A DNA stretch of 57,764 nucleotides from Pseudolactococcus piscium (GTDB lineage: Bacteria > Bacillota > Bacilli > Lactobacillales > Streptococcaceae): assembly GCF_002441695.1 (NCBI RefSeq), contig NZ_JXJW01000020.1, forward strand, positions 1 to 57,764. The letters are read 5' to 3'. Every line of letters begins with the position of its first letter. Position 1 is the first letter of the stretch. The position numbers and the translations under genes were made by a program. A model generated the notes under the pieces. That model was given only the letters and a program-made list of their open reading frames with translations. It had not been told where the DNA came from and searched no databases. Below are positions 44,339 to 53,825 of the stretch, in pieces.

Positions 44339-45488
44339 CAACTGTTTCTTCTTCATCTTTATAAAGACTAGAAATTTTACGATACCACTTATAGAAGTAA
44401 ACGACGATCACTTTGACTGAAGCATAGGCTGGGATCCCGACAAAGACGCCCCATACACCAAAGACCTTGCCAGAAGTTAAGAGGACAAATAGGATGGTAA
44501 TGGGATGAATGTTTAGCTTACTACCCAAAACAAGTGGGCTAATAAATCGCCCTTCTATGGTCTGCTCGATCACAAAAACAATGGCAACCTTTACGATCAT
44601 GACCGGGCCAACTACTAGTGCAATGATGAAAGCAGGGATCATGGCTAAAAATGAGCCTAAATAAGGGATCAAATTTAAGAAACCAGCTACAATACCGATC
44701 ACAACAGCATATTTAAGCCCAATAATCGAGAACATGATAGAAAACATGATGGCAACTGTTCCTGCAACAATCAACTGACCACGAACATAACTTGATAACT
44801 GCAAATTGACTTGCGTCAAAACGGTTGAGGTATCGTTGCGTAAGGCATTAGGGAGCATATTTGTGACATATTTATTCAGTTTTTTACCATCACGTAGTAG
44901 GTAAAATAAGATAAATGGGAAGATCATTAGCGAGATGATGACGCTTGTTGCGACTGATAAAAAGTTGCTTGTCCCATTAACAAGACTTGACGATATATTT
45001 TTGGAAATATCGATTAAGTTATTAGATAGACTTGTCAATGCTTTTTCGATTTGCGGTTGGACTTGCTTAAATCGGTCATCATCGACTAGACTATTGATAT
45101 GCGTTTTACCAGACTCTACATAAGCTGGAAAATTAGCAATAAATTTTTCAGTTTGTGCGCCAATACTTGGAATTGCAACAGCTAGACCCCAGATAACCAG
45201 GGCTAAGATAAAGGCAAATAAGACACCGATTGTAACTACACGCTTGACTTTTTTGACCTCAAAATAGTCAACGATAGGATTCAATAGATAATAAAAAACT
45301 GCTGCTAAGATGATTGGTAACATGATAACACCTAAAAAGTCACCAATCGGTTGGAACATAAAACTCAGTTTTGTCAAAAGTAACAAGTTGACTAAAAACA
45401 TTAGGATAATGGCAAGCGCGGTCGCAACTTTATTATCTAAGAACCATTTAAAAAACCAAGAGGATTTAAAATTATTTTTCTCGTTCAT
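44328..45488 (-). CDS. AI-2E family transporter (PerM/YdbI-like permease)
   Basis: 386 residues from ATG 45488, which has AGGTGG upstream; the GTG at 45497 overlaps that site. About eight hydrophobic segments occur in the family order (two at the N-terminus, a long loop of about 70-100 residues at 95-165, five or six at the end). GQLIVAGTVAIMFSIMFSII and LNLIPYLGSFLAMIPAFIIA are typical of UPF0118/AI-2E proteins. Members export small molecules or act as Na+/H+ antiporters, so the name does not fix the substrate. Single-gene unit. Confidence 0.85.
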   Translation of the reverse strand: MNEKNNFKSSWFFKWFLDNKVATALAIILMFLVNLLLLTKLSFMFQPIGDFLGVIMLPIILAAVFYYLLNPIVDYFEVKKVKRVVTIGVLFAFILALVIWGLAVAIPSIGAQTEKFIANFPAYVESGKTHINSLVDDDRFKQVQPQIEKALTSLSNNLIDISKNISSSLVNGTSNFLSVATSVIISLMIFPFILFYLLRDGKKLNKYVTNMLPNALRNDTSTVLTQVNLQLSSYVRGQLIVAGTVAIMFSIMFSIIGLKYAVVIGIVAGFLNLIPYLGSFLAMIPAFIIALVVGPVMIVKVAIVFVIEQTIEGRFISPLVLGSKLNIHPITILFVLLTSGKVFGVWGVFVGIPAYASVKVIVVYFYKWYRKISSLYKDEEETVEKS

Positions 45489-45497
45489 ATATTCCAC

Positions 45498-45722
45498 CTA
45501 TTCAAGATATATTGATAACAAAAAAGCAATTAATTATAGAAAAAAAAAGAAATACTAAACCCCATATTATTTTAATTAACTTTCTATTTTATTATATCAT
45601 ACCTCATGCTATTCATAGCCCAATTAATATAGAATTAGTGATAAATAAAGTTAAGATGATTAGCTTAGTAAGGGGAACACGATTTGTTTGCTACTAGCCC
45701 ATCTACCTTATTTAAAAAGTTA
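45498..45722. other. AT-rich divergent intergenic region
   Basis: A strongly AT-rich spacer between the AI-2E permease gene and pgl. Apart from the pgl promoter at its right end I see no operator, RNA or gene in it. Confidence 0.4.
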
Positions 45723-45731
45723 TGGTATAAT
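45723..45731 (+). promoter_or_regulatory. pgl promoter, extended -10
   Basis: TGG-TATAAT, about 30 nt before ATG 45762; GAAAGGG is the ribosome site. Confidence 0.65.
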
Positions 45732-45761
45732 GTCAATATAGAATTGAAAGGGATTACATTT

Positions 45762-46772
45762 ATGACAGAAACACTTTATTTTGGGACTTACACGAAGAAA
45801 ACATCTGAGGGAATTTACGCCGCAGACCTTGATACAGCAACTGGTTTACTTAGTAATCTTCAGTTAAAAATAAAAGAAGCTAACCCAACCTATCTCGCAT
45901 TTGACAAGTCTGGACATATTTACAGTGTCGGATCTGAAAATGGTGAAGGTGGTATTGCTGCTTTTACTGCAGATGGTGACTTATTAAATCATGTTGTTGC
46001 ACCTGGTGCGCCACTTTGTTATGTCGCAGTTGATGAAGCACGTCAACTCGTTTATGGCGCTAACTACCATAAAGGTGAAGTCAGTGTTTATCAACGTGCT
46101 AGTGATGGGTCTCTCACACTTACAGATACAGACGTCCATGTTGGCTCTGGTCCACATGAGAATCAAGCAAGCCCACACGTTCATTACTCAGACTTAACAC
46201 CTGATCACTTTCTAGTTACGTGTGATTTAGGCACTGACGAGGTCGTGACTTATGATGTGTCTGTTAGTGGTAAATTAAGCAAACTTGCAACTTATCAAGC
46301 AACACCAGGCGCAGGACCTAGACATATCGTCTTCCATCCTTCTCAAAAAATCGCTTATCTCATCTGTGAATTAAACAGTACGATTGAAGTCCTCATTTAT
46401 GATGGTGTTGGTCGATTCAGTTTACTTCAAGTCATCTCTACCCTACCTGAAAATTGGGATACATTTAACGGCACTGCGGCCATTCGCATCTCCTCTGATG
46501 GCAAATTCCTTTACGCTTCAAATCGTGGACATGATTCTATCGCTGTCTATGAGGTACTTGCTGATGGGACACTCGGACGCATCCAATTAATCACAACAAA
46601 TGGTAAAATTCCTCGTGATTTCATTTTATCGACTAACGAAAAAATTCTTGTTGTGCCACATCAAGATTCTGATAATGTGACCACTTTCTTACGTGATCAA
46701 GAAACGGGACACTTGAGTGAAGTGCAACATGACTTTACTGTACCAGAGGCTGTTTGTGTCGTTGTAAAATAA
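45762..46772 (+). CDS. pgl: 6-phosphogluconolactonase (beta-propeller lactonase family)
   Basis: 336 residues from ATG 45762 (MTETLYFGTYTKKTSEGIYA) with a good ribosome site; a longer frame from 45684 has none. Repeated blades with motifs PTYLAFD, GAGPRHIVFHP and GKFLYASNRGHDSIAVYEV identify the seven-bladed lactonase family (YbhE/YkgB). It hydrolyses 6-phosphogluconolactone in the oxidative pentose phosphate pathway. Monocistronic. Confidence 0.9.
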   Translation: MTETLYFGTYTKKTSEGIYAADLDTATGLLSNLQLKIKEANPTYLAFDKSGHIYSVGSENGEGGIAAFTADGDLLNHVVAPGAPLCYVAVDEARQLVYGANYHKGEVSVYQRASDGSLTLTDTDVHVGSGPHENQASPHVHYSDLTPDHFLVTCDLGTDEVVTYDVSVSGKLSKLATYQATPGAGPRHIVFHPSQKIAYLICELNSTIEVLIYDGVGRFSLLQVISTLPENWDTFNGTAAIRISSDGKFLYASNRGHDSIAVYEVLADGTLGRIQLITTNGKIPRDFILSTNEKILVVPHQDSDNVTTFLRDQETGHLSEVQHDFTVPEAVCVVVK

Positions 46773-46774
46773 AT

Positions 46775-46815
46775 AAAAGTCCTGACGTATCATGATGATA
46801 TGTCAGGATTTTTAC
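46775..46815. terminator. Bidirectional terminator, pgl / methyltransferase
   Basis: AAAAGTCCTGACGTATC, ATGAT, GATATGTCAGGATTTTT between convergent genes. Confidence 0.9.
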
Positions 46816-46821
46816 TTGTCT

Positions 46822-47430
46822 CTATTGCTTCTTATGTGCTTCAAAGTATTGAATTTGTAGTCGTTTACGGCCTTTGATAAGGACAAACCCTGCCGTTTCG
46901 AGCAAGTCAGATAACTCATCAACGGCATAGACTTTGACATCACCTTCTTTTGAAAAGATATCTATGTACCAATTATAGAGACCGTGAAAGACAGGGATAC
47001 GTATTTCAGCAATGACAAGCTTACCACCTGGTTTTAAGATGCCTTGTACTGCTTGCAAAAATAAGACGGGATCTGGAAAGTGATGAAAAGAGGCTGAACA
47101 GATGACGACATCAAATGATGCATCTGAAAAAGGGAGGACCATGGCAGAACCAGTGACAAACTGAAACTCTGGATAGGTTTGCCTGGCTAGTCGTGTCATC
47201 TCAGACGAGATATCGAGGCCAGTTCCTTCGAACTTATGATCGGTTGATAACATCTTTAACAACTTGCCTGTTGCTGCACCAACATCTAAAACTGTCATAT
47301 CATCCTTTATCTCGAGCTGTTTGACAATATACCGTTTAAAAAAACCTGATAAAAACCCATCAAATGAGTGATCAAATTTTTTGGCATGCTTATCATAATA
47401 GCTTTCTGACAATTTTTCATAGTTTTTCAT
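46822..47430 (-). CDS. Class I SAM-dependent methyltransferase
   Basis: 202 residues from ATG 47430, with GGGAG upstream. SAM-binding motif I VLDVGAATGKLLKML, motif II FEGTGLDISSEMTRLA, motif IV FDVVICSASFHHFPDP and GGKLVIAEI are all present (Methyltransf_11 type). The substrate is unknown. Monocistronic, with an extended -10 promoter upstream. Confidence 0.85.
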   Translation of the reverse strand: MKNYEKLSESYYDKHAKKFDHSFDGFLSGFFKRYIVKQLEIKDDMTVLDVGAATGKLLKMLSTDHKFEGTGLDISSEMTRLARQTYPEFQFVTGSAMVLPFSDASFDVVICSASFHHFPDPVLFLQAVQGILKPGGKLVIAEIRIPVFHGLYNWYIDIFSKEGDVKVYAVDELSDLLETAGFVLIKGRKRLQIQYFEAHKKQ

Positions 47431-47466
47431 ATGGTGACACTCCCGCTTGTCTATTTTACTTAGTTT

Positions 47467-47475
47467 ATTATAGCA
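47467..47475 (-). promoter_or_regulatory. Methyltransferase gene promoter
   Basis: On the - strand TGC-TATAAT, about 36 nt before ATG 47430. It sits just downstream of the adcA terminator. Confidence 0.6.
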
Positions 47476-47493
47476 CGTCTCAAATCTAAGCAC

Positions 47494-47524
47494 AAAAAAA
47501 GCCAACAGCTAGTACCGTTGGCCT
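47494..47524 (-). terminator. adcA terminator
   Basis: On the - strand GCCAAC, loop GGTACTAGCT, GTTGGC then TTTTTTTG, about 30 nt after the adcA stop. Confidence 0.85.
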
Positions 47525-47552
47525 CATCTCCGTTTAATAGATTGCTTATATT

Positions 47553-49067
47553 TTAATGGGCAATCATCTCTTGTGCAATAGCTGTCGCGCTCATATCTGA
47601 TGGATAATAAGTTGGCCAGTTTGTAAGCTCTTCTGTTAGCATTTTTTGGCTATCATTACCATAGTAGATGTGAAAATGGTCCGCTTTTGCAGGGGAAATA
47701 CCATGGTCACTAAATTGAATATATTTGTAGGCGCCATTTGTTTCTCCAACAGCTTCAAATAGATAGCGAACGCCTCTATTCCCTTTTTTATAGGTCAGTG
47801 TTTCCTTGCCAGCATACTTGTACGTTGCTTGATTTACTTTCCCGTTGATCGTAAACCTCACTTTGTCATTTTTGATGTCAATTTTCTCAACATCTGACTT
47901 GTAACCTGTCATATAGTAGGCTTTATAGGCTGCTTCGGTCATATCTTTGTTCATCAGAGATTTATAGCGCATGACTTGATCTAGCTCACCTTTTTGAAGT
48001 AAAGGATAGACTGACTGCCAATTACCTGTCCAGTCGGACAGCTTACGATCCTTAACCTGGTTATCTTTAAAATAACCTTGGGCAGTTGTTTTTTCAGCAG
48101 GTTTTTCAGGTTCTATTGCCGTTACCTTGGACTCAGCATTTGTTGTTTTCTGCAAATTTTTCAAGTTTTCAGTCATGACAGAAATATAATCTTCGCCAGC
48201 TTTTTCTTGATCCTGGGTCAAGGATTCTAAAGGATTAAGGGCTAAAGTTTTAACGCCAGCCTCATCTGCTAATGTTTTTGCGACTTTGTCAGAGGCGTTA
48301 CCTTCAAAGTAGATATATTGAATATCATTTTTTTCTACATAAGCTTTCAAATCCTTAAGTCGACTAGCAGAGGGTTCCGTTTCAGGATTAATACCGGAAA
48401 CAGAAATTTGATTTAACCCATATTCAAGTGATAAGTAGGCAAATGCAGCGTGTTGTGTCACAAAATTCTTTTGTTTAGCGTTTGCTAGCCCATCTTTATA
48501 AGCCTGATCTAATCCTTTTAGTTTGGTCAAATAAGCTGCCGCATTTTTAGTGAAAATCGTTTTCTTATTTGGGAACTTTTTAATCAGCTGATCCCGAATC
48601 GTTTCCACTTCCTTAATGGCAAGACTAGGTGCTAACCAGACATGCGGGTCGAGTACGTGCGTGTGGCCATCGCTATGATCATGCCCAGATTCTTCTTCAC
48701 TCACACCTGGTAGCAGTAAGATCCCTTCAGATGCCTTAATCACATCGACTTTTTTCATATCTTTAGTCGTCTTCTTAACCCAGGTCTCCATGTTTTCGTT
48801 ATTATAAACGAAAGCATCCGAATCTTGAATGGCAGCCACATCTTTAGCTGACGGTTCAAAATCATGTGGCTCAATACCAGGTTTGACCAATACTGATACG
48901 TTTGCTTGGTCACCAACGATTTGGTCTGTAAATTCTTTCATCGGATAAAAAGTGGTGACGATCTGTAATTTACCATCTTTTTTAGCCGTTTGACCACTCG
49001 TTCCACATGCACCTAGTGCCATAATAGCTGTCGTCGCCAATAAGCCTAAAAGTATTTTTTTCTTCAT
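47553..49067 (-). CDS. adcA: Zinc ABC transporter substrate-binding lipoprotein AdcA with ZinT domain
   Basis: 504 residues. Lipoprotein signal MKKKILLGLLATTAIMALGAC with the lipid-bearing Cys at 21. The ZnuA-like domain (about 30-310) has zinc-binding His residues and a His-rich loop GHDHSDGHTHVLDPHVW. The C-terminal ZinT domain (about 325-504) contains YYMTGYKSDVEKI and DHFHIYYGN. This two-domain form is that of streptococcal AdcA. It captures Zn2+ for the AdcCB transporter encoded elsewhere. Two AdcR-type operators overlap its promoter. Confidence 0.95.
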   Translation of the reverse strand: MKKKILLGLLATTAIMALGACGTSGQTAKKDGKLQIVTTFYPMKEFTDQIVGDQANVSVLVKPGIEPHDFEPSAKDVAAIQDSDAFVYNNENMETWVKKTTKDMKKVDVIKASEGILLLPGVSEEESGHDHSDGHTHVLDPHVWLAPSLAIKEVETIRDQLIKKFPNKKTIFTKNAAAYLTKLKGLDQAYKDGLANAKQKNFVTQHAAFAYLSLEYGLNQISVSGINPETEPSASRLKDLKAYVEKNDIQYIYFEGNASDKVAKTLADEAGVKTLALNPLESLTQDQEKAGEDYISVMTENLKNLQKTTNAESKVTAIEPEKPAEKTTAQGYFKDNQVKDRKLSDWTGNWQSVYPLLQKGELDQVMRYKSLMNKDMTEAAYKAYYMTGYKSDVEKIDIKNDKVRFTINGKVNQATYKYAGKETLTYKKGNRGVRYLFEAVGETNGAYKYIQFSDHGISPAKADHFHIYYGNDSQKMLTEELTNWPTYYPSDMSATAIAQEMIAH

Positions 49068-49088
49068 TTTTCCGCTTCCTTTATTTAG

Positions 49089-49100
49089 TTTACCAGTTAA
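49089..49100 (-). promoter_or_regulatory. AdcR/ZitR operator 1
   Basis: TTTACCAGTTAA, one mismatch from the AdcR consensus TTAACYRGTTAA, overlapping the end of the -10 element of adcA. Confidence 0.75.
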
Positions 49101-49127
49101 TTATATCACAAAAAAAAATAATGTAAA
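49100..49127 (-). promoter_or_regulatory. adcA promoter
   Basis: On the - strand TTTACA (49127-49122), 16 nt, TATAAT (49105-49100) with a TG extension (TGA-TATAAT). Confidence 0.75.
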
Positions 49128-49148
49128 CCAGTAAACATTATTTTTTTT
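49117..49148. terminator. Palindrome acting as terminator and overlapping AdcR operator 2
   Basis: AATAATGT-AAAC-CA-GT-AAACATTATT with an A9 run on one side and T8 on the other, so U-runs follow in both directions. It contains TAAACCAGTAAA (49124-49135), an AdcR-like box over the adcA -35. On the - strand it lies about 65 nt after the importer stop at 49212. Confidence 0.65.
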
Positions 49149-49211
49149 CATTTATTTTTTTAGGCCTAAGTTTTTAAACAGTAAGTCGTCGTATTGGTAA
49201 GTCATGTTTGG

Positions 49212-50735
49212 TTATTTGATCAGCTGATGTTTTTCTAGATAGGCTTTTGCCACACTTGCTGCTGATTTGCCTTCGATCCCCACTTCATAGTTCATCTTAC
49301 TCATCTCTTCCTCAGATATTTTCCCGCTTAACTGTGTTAATATTTGCTTTATCTCTGGATGTTTTTTTAGCAATGCTGCCTTCATAAGTGGTGCACCTTG
49401 GTAAGGTGGGAAGAGATGCTTGTCATCTTTGAGGACAACTAAATCATACTTGGTTATTTCTGGATCAGTCGCATAGGCATCTACCACTTGTACGCTACCT
49501 GATTTAATGGCTTGATAGCGCAGTGCTGGTTCCATCGTCGCGGTAGCTAAGTTTAACCCGTAAACTGATTTTAGCCCCTTATTGCCATCTTCTCGGTCAT
49601 TAAACTCGATTGTAAAGCCTGCCTTAATTTTATCCTGGACTTGCTTTAAATCAGATATGGTCGTGAGATGATAAGTGCTTGCAAGTTGTTTTGGTACAGC
49701 AACTGCATAGGTATTTTGATAGGCCATCGGTGGTAATAAAACTAGCTTATCTTGTTTTAAAATCCCGTCACGTGCTGCCTGATAGACTTGCACCGCATCA
49801 TTTGATAATCCTGAAAGGGTTGGCTTGAGTAGACTAGATGTGATTGTCCCAGTGAATTCCGGATAGATGTCGATATCACCTGACTTCAAGGCATCGTATA
49901 AAAAGCTTGTTTTACCGAAATTTGGTTTGACCGTCACAGTTAGCTTTGAATCAGACTCGATCAATAGCTTATACATGTTGATTAGGATTTCAGGTTCTGG
50001 TCCCATTTTTCCAGCAATGACGATCGTTTTTTGCTCAGTATGTTGTGCCATAATTGCTGGTGTAAAAGACCCAACTACTGCGATAACTAATACAATAAAA
50101 GATATGCCAATCGTCTTAAGCTTAGCCTTTTCGAAAAATTTTAATAACAGATTGAAAAAGATAGCCAAAATCGCTGAGGATATGGCACCGATCAAAATCA
50201 AACTACTATTATTTCGGTCAATCCCTAATAAAATAAATGAGCCTAATCCTCCTGCACCAATCAAGGCTGCCAGAGTTGCTGTCCCTATGGTGATAACAGC
50301 AGAGGTTCGAATACCCGACATAATAACCGGCATGGCTAAGGCAATTTCAAACTTTTTTAGGCGCTCTAACTTGGTCATCCCAAAGGCTTCACCTGCTTCA
50401 ATAAGACTAGGGTCGATACCTGATAAACCAGTTAAGGTACTTTGAAAGATAGGAAAAATCGCATAGATAACTAATGCGCTCAAGGCTGGTAGGGTACCAA
50501 TCCCCATAAAAGGAATAAACAGACCTAGGAGTGCTAAAGAAGGAATCGTTTGTAAAATACCAGTCAGTTGGAGCATGAGCGCTGCCCCTTTTTTATGCTG
50601 ACTCAATAAAATAGCTGCCGGTATGGAGATAATAATCGCGACTAAGAGGGTTACAAGTGATAGTTGGATATGTTGACCGAGTGCGACGACCCATTCCTGG
50701 AAGCGATCGACAAAGGTATCGACTAATTTAGTCAT
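49212..50735 (-). CDS. Fused permease/substrate-binding subunit of a quaternary-amine or ergothioneine-type ABC importer
   Basis: 507 residues from ATG 50735, which has GGAGGA 7 nt upstream. The N-terminal permease part (about 1-210, six helices; [40 protein letters not shown]) is fused to an OpuAC/ProX-type binding domain (about 235-507; [39 protein letters not shown]). Such fusions include ChoS of lactococci and EgtU of streptococci. Substrate (choline, betaine, carnitine or ergothioneine) is not settled by the motifs I can read. The gene overlaps the ATPase gene, which is broken. Confidence 0.9.
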   Translation of the reverse strand: MTKLVDTFVDRFQEWVVALGQHIQLSLVTLLVAIIISIPAAILLSQHKKGAALMLQLTGILQTIPSLALLGLFIPFMGIGTLPALSALVIYAIFPIFQSTLTGLSGIDPSLIEAGEAFGMTKLERLKKFEIALAMPVIMSGIRTSAVITIGTATLAALIGAGGLGSFILLGIDRNNSSLILIGAISSAILAIFFNLLLKFFEKAKLKTIGISFIVLVIAVVGSFTPAIMAQHTEQKTIVIAGKMGPEPEILINMYKLLIESDSKLTVTVKPNFGKTSFLYDALKSGDIDIYPEFTGTITSSLLKPTLSGLSNDAVQVYQAARDGILKQDKLVLLPPMAYQNTYAVAVPKQLASTYHLTTISDLKQVQDKIKAGFTIEFNDREDGNKGLKSVYGLNLATATMEPALRYQAIKSGSVQVVDAYATDPEITKYDLVVLKDDKHLFPPYQGAPLMKAALLKKHPEIKQILTQLSGKISEEEMSKMNYEVGIEGKSAASVAKAYLEKHQLIK

Positions 50736-51456
50736 GTTTTGTTCCTCCAAAAAGTGTTGCAACAAATGGACTAGCCGGATTTTTCATGATCTCATCTGGA
50801 CTAGCTAATTGGACAAGTTCCCCGTCATGTAAGACGGCAATCCGATCAGCTAAGGCGATGGCTTCATCCGTATCATGTGTCACAAAAACAGTCGTCATCT
50901 CAAACTCACGCTGTAAGCTCAGAATCAATTCTTGGAGTTGCTTTCGTGAGATAGGATCAAGTGCGCTAAATGGCTCATCCATCAATAACACTTTAGGTTT
51001 ACCGATAATGGCACGTAGAATACCAACACGCTACTGCTCCCCACCTGATAGCTCTCTAGGGTATCTCGTCGCATATTCAGAAGCCGCTAGCCCAACCTTA
51101 TCTAGCAATTCAGTTACCAAGACTAGTCGATCTGCTTTGGGCATCTTTTTCATTTCTGGAATCAATTCGATATTTTCAGAAACCGTCATGTTGGGAAATA
51201 AGGCAATCTGCTGTAGGACATATCCCATATCTAATCTTAGCGATCGCTTATCAATCAACTTGATGGGCTGATTATTAATGAAAATTTCCCCATCAGACGG
51301 CTCAATCAAGCGATTAATCATTTTCAGTATGGTTGTTTTACCTGACCCACTAGGCCCGACTAGCACTAAAAACTCTCCAGATAGGATATCTAGGTCAATC
51401 CGTTTTAAAATCAATTTTTCCTGATAGCGTTTTTTAACTGCCTTGAATCTAATCAT
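50728..51456 (-). pseudogene. ABC importer ATPase interrupted by an amber codon in the signature motif
   Basis: One frame of 242 codons, uninterrupted except for TAG at 51033-51031. The 5' part has Walker A GPSGSGKTT and Q-loop YVLQQIALFPN. The sequence then reads LSGGEQ-stop-RVGILRAIIG, where the family has LSGGEQQRVG. The 3' part has LLMDEPFSALDPISRKQL and the H-loop FVTHDTDEA. A single C-to-T change in a CAG or CAA codon explains it. The partner subunit is intact. It is either a very recent pseudogene, a suppressed stop, or a sequencing error. Confidence 0.9.
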
Positions 51457-51478
51457 GATGCTCTACCTTTCATTTTCT

Positions 51479-51506
51479 AAAAAAAAATAGCACAAAAACT
51501 TGTGCC
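51479..51506 (-). terminator. Terminator of the aldB-folC operon
   Basis: On the - strand GCACAA, loop GTTT, TTGTGC then TATTTTTTTTT, about 30 nt after the folC stop. Confidence 0.85.
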
Positions 51507-51537
51507 CACTAAATCATACAGCATAGCAACAGCCTGC

Positions 51538-52746
51538 TTATTTAGTTATTTTTTTATTGTCATTTAAATAACTTCTGACCTGACTCATAAAATATAGAGA
51601 GCCCGTAATCAGATACAAGTCTCCTGATTGATGAGGGCCATCAACAAAGTCTTGCCAAATGTCCAACCAGGCAACATCTGAAATATCGGCAACATCACTA
51701 GCTACGATGGTATTGGGATAGTCAAAAGTGGTCAAGGTGATGCTTACATTTGGGATCGTTTTTAATAGGCCAATCATCTCATGAAAATCCTTGCGTTGCA
51801 GGGCCGAGAATAAAATATTGACGTTTTGCTTGCCAGAAAATTCAGCTACTAAGCGCTTAATGGCAGGGATGTTATGGGCGCCATCTAAAATAAAGCCACC
51901 TAGATCTTCCATTCTTGCTGGCCAGAAGGCTTGTTTTAAACCTGTGGCGATCTTATCAGCACTTGGTGTTAGCCCGATTTTCGAAGCGAGTACATCAAAC
52001 AGTTTAACTGCTAGTGCCGCATTTTCTTGTTGATACTTACCATGCAGTGTCAGATCAAACTGAGTGTCTAAATCAGGCCGATAAAGTGGTGCATCCTGAC
52101 TTTTTGCAACGGCAGAGATAACCTCAAAAGCAGTCTCAGGAATCCCAACGCTAGCACCTACAACAACTGGAACAGCAGGTTTGATAATCCCTGCTTTTTC
52201 TTTGGCAATCTTAGCCACTGTATCCCCTAAAATCTCTTGATGATCTAAGCCAATCGTTGTAATAGCTGATACTAACGGCGTGATGACATTGGTTGAGTCG
52301 TATAAGCCGCCTAAGCCAACCTCTATCAGGGCGATGTCAACAGCCTGTATATGAAAATAGTAGAAACCGATTGCGGTCAAAATCTCAAACTCAGTGATAT
52401 TAACGAGTGCCGCATCCTCATCCATTTTCAGGACGATGGGTTTGATACGTGCGACAACATCATCTAGTTCTTGATCTGAAATAAAACGTCCATTGATGGC
52501 AATCCGTTCATTGAAGATCTCGATATACGGTGAGGTGAAGGTTCCGACTTTAAGACCATATTGTTGTAAGATATTAGCTAAAAAAGTGACCGTAGAGCCC
52601 TTGCCATTTGTTCCAGCAATATGCACTGTCTTTAGCTTATTCTGAGGATTATCTAGTTGATCAAGCAGGTATATGATGCGTGATAAACCAGGTTTAATGC
52701 CAAATTTTAGGCGCGAATGAATCCAATCTATACTTGCATTATTCAC
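51538..52746 (-). CDS. folC: Folylpolyglutamate synthase / dihydrofolate synthase
   Basis: 402 residues, slightly shorter than typical. ATP-binding VHIAGTNGKGSTVTFLANIL (about 40-59), then TSPYIEIFNERI, IEVGLGGLYDSTNVI and LDGAHNIPAIKRL identify the Mur-ligase-like FolC. It adds glutamates to folates. It overlaps aldB by 8 nt, an unusual pairing of folate and acetoin genes that probably only reflects co-transcription. Confidence 0.92.
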   Translation of the reverse strand: MNNASIDWIHSRLKFGIKPGLSRIIYLLDQLDNPQNKLKTVHIAGTNGKGSTVTFLANILQQYGLKVGTFTSPYIEIFNERIAINGRFISDQELDDVVARIKPIVLKMDEDAALVNITEFEILTAIGFYYFHIQAVDIALIEVGLGGLYDSTNVITPLVSAITTIGLDHQEILGDTVAKIAKEKAGIIKPAVPVVVGASVGIPETAFEVISAVAKSQDAPLYRPDLDTQFDLTLHGKYQQENAALAVKLFDVLASKIGLTPSADKIATGLKQAFWPARMEDLGGFILDGAHNIPAIKRLVAEFSGKQNVNILFSALQRKDFHEMIGLLKTIPNVSITLTTFDYPNTIVASDVADISDVAWLDIWQDFVDGPHQSGDLYLITGSLYFMSQVRSYLNDNKKITK

Positions 52747-53449
52747 TTTTCTTAATATCCTCTTTTAATTCATCTAGGTTTAATTTAGCAAATAGGTATT
52801 TCCGGTCTTGTACGGGGAAGCGTTGGTCTAGTTGATCAACAGCACCCACTTCAACCACACCTTCTGTAATCACATAGTCAAGAACGTGCCCACCAAAGGT
52901 ATGATCATCTGTAATAAAATGCAGATGGTAACCCGCGACACTCACACCATGAAACATCTCAGGTGTCCAGATACCTACGATGGTACCTGTGACATTTTCT
53001 TCTGTATATTCAGGTTGGTTATTGGCGATATCAGCAAATCTTGCCCCTGCTTTGGCTTTAGGAATCATTCGGACATGCATTTTAGCAAAGGTACCATGAA
53101 TCTTGATCGACCGAAAAAGGTTGGCACCATCATAATAAGTTTCTATCCGTGTATGCAGTTCATCTTTAGACGCTTTAAAGCGTTGTTTAAAGATGACTTC
53201 AGCCTGATGAAAAACAACAGCTGCATAAGGTACTTTAACATCAAGTCCTACTTCTGTAATCGTCTTATCACCACGCGCCTGATAGGCTTTGCCATCAAGC
53301 ACAATCAATTCCCCATCGATCGCATCTAGTGTCCCAATCCCTAAGTCACCTTGTTCGAGTAACTCACCAATCGTCATACTGCCTTCAAAAAGACCGCTCA
53401 TGAGTGCTGATAGGGTATTATATTGAAATAATTTTATTGGTTCAGACAT
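52739..53449 (-). CDS. aldB: Alpha-acetolactate decarboxylase
   Basis: 236 residues. The zinc-binding histidines appear in GVSVAGYHLHFITDDHTFGG (H-x-H, then a third His), with GDLGIGTLDAIDGELIVLDG in the N-terminal half. It converts acetolactate to acetoin, diverting pyruvate from acid formation and limiting acetolactate for branched-chain amino acid synthesis. AAGGAAG precedes the ATG. A long structured leader lies upstream. Confidence 0.93.
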   Translation of the reverse strand: MSEPIKLFQYNTLSALMSGLFEGSMTIGELLEQGDLGIGTLDAIDGELIVLDGKAYQARGDKTITEVGLDVKVPYAAVVFHQAEVIFKQRFKASKDELHTRIETYYDGANLFRSIKIHGTFAKMHVRMIPKAKAGARFADIANNQPEYTEENVTGTIVGIWTPEMFHGVSVAGYHLHFITDDHTFGGHVLDYVITEGVVEVGAVDQLDQRFPVQDRKYLFAKLNLDELKEDIKKSE

Positions 53450-53632
53450 TTTTTAAACTTCCTTATTTTCGTATTTTAGTTGGCTAGGATATGACCTCAA
53501 GGCAAAAGATAAATCAAGTTGACCCATGTCCTAACTCTTAGATTATTAAGCCAGCCTATCCTTTAGTCATCTATTCATGAAAAAGGTGTGAAAAGCATAT
53601 GACTTTTCATAACTTTTAATCATATTCTAACA
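53450..53632 (-). promoter_or_regulatory. aldB promoter and long structured leader
   Basis: On the - strand TGT-TAGAAT (53632-53624) predicts a transcript start near 53617 and a leader of about 168 nt. The leader holds GAAAAG-TCATATG-CTTTTC and a longer-range pairing between GGATAGGCTGGC and TATCCTAGCCAAC. It matches no T-box or riboswitch class that I know, and no short peptide gene stands out. Confidence 0.45.
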
Positions 53633-53755
53633 CATTCAGCCACAAAATTCATAGCGGAAGTTTCCTATTTTGGGCATTTAACCCGACATTCAGTTTTTCT
53701 GGTGACATCGCTTAAAGATGGTCATGAATCGTGATAATCTATTTATGTAGGTATA

Positions 53756-53791
53756 AAAAAAGATCGATAAACTTAATCATCGATCTTTTTA
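53756..53791 (-). terminator. Terminator of the ohr-gpx operon
   Basis: On the - strand AAAGATCGAT, loop GATTAAGTTT, ATCGATCTTT then TTTTAT, about 35 nt after the gpx stop. The bases between it and the aldB promoter (53633-53755) show nothing else. Confidence 0.9.
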
Positions 53792-53825
53792 TCTTATGTT
53801 TGATTCAAGATAGCATCGTAACCTG

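Noticed and set aside
49867-50445. 192-codon open frame antisense to the importer permease gene
   Set aside because: Low-complexity shadow of the real gene with no start signals and no family resemblance.
52832-53329. 165-codon open frame antisense to aldB
   Set aside because: Shadow frame, Cys- and His-rich by reverse reading; aldB is clearly the coding strand.
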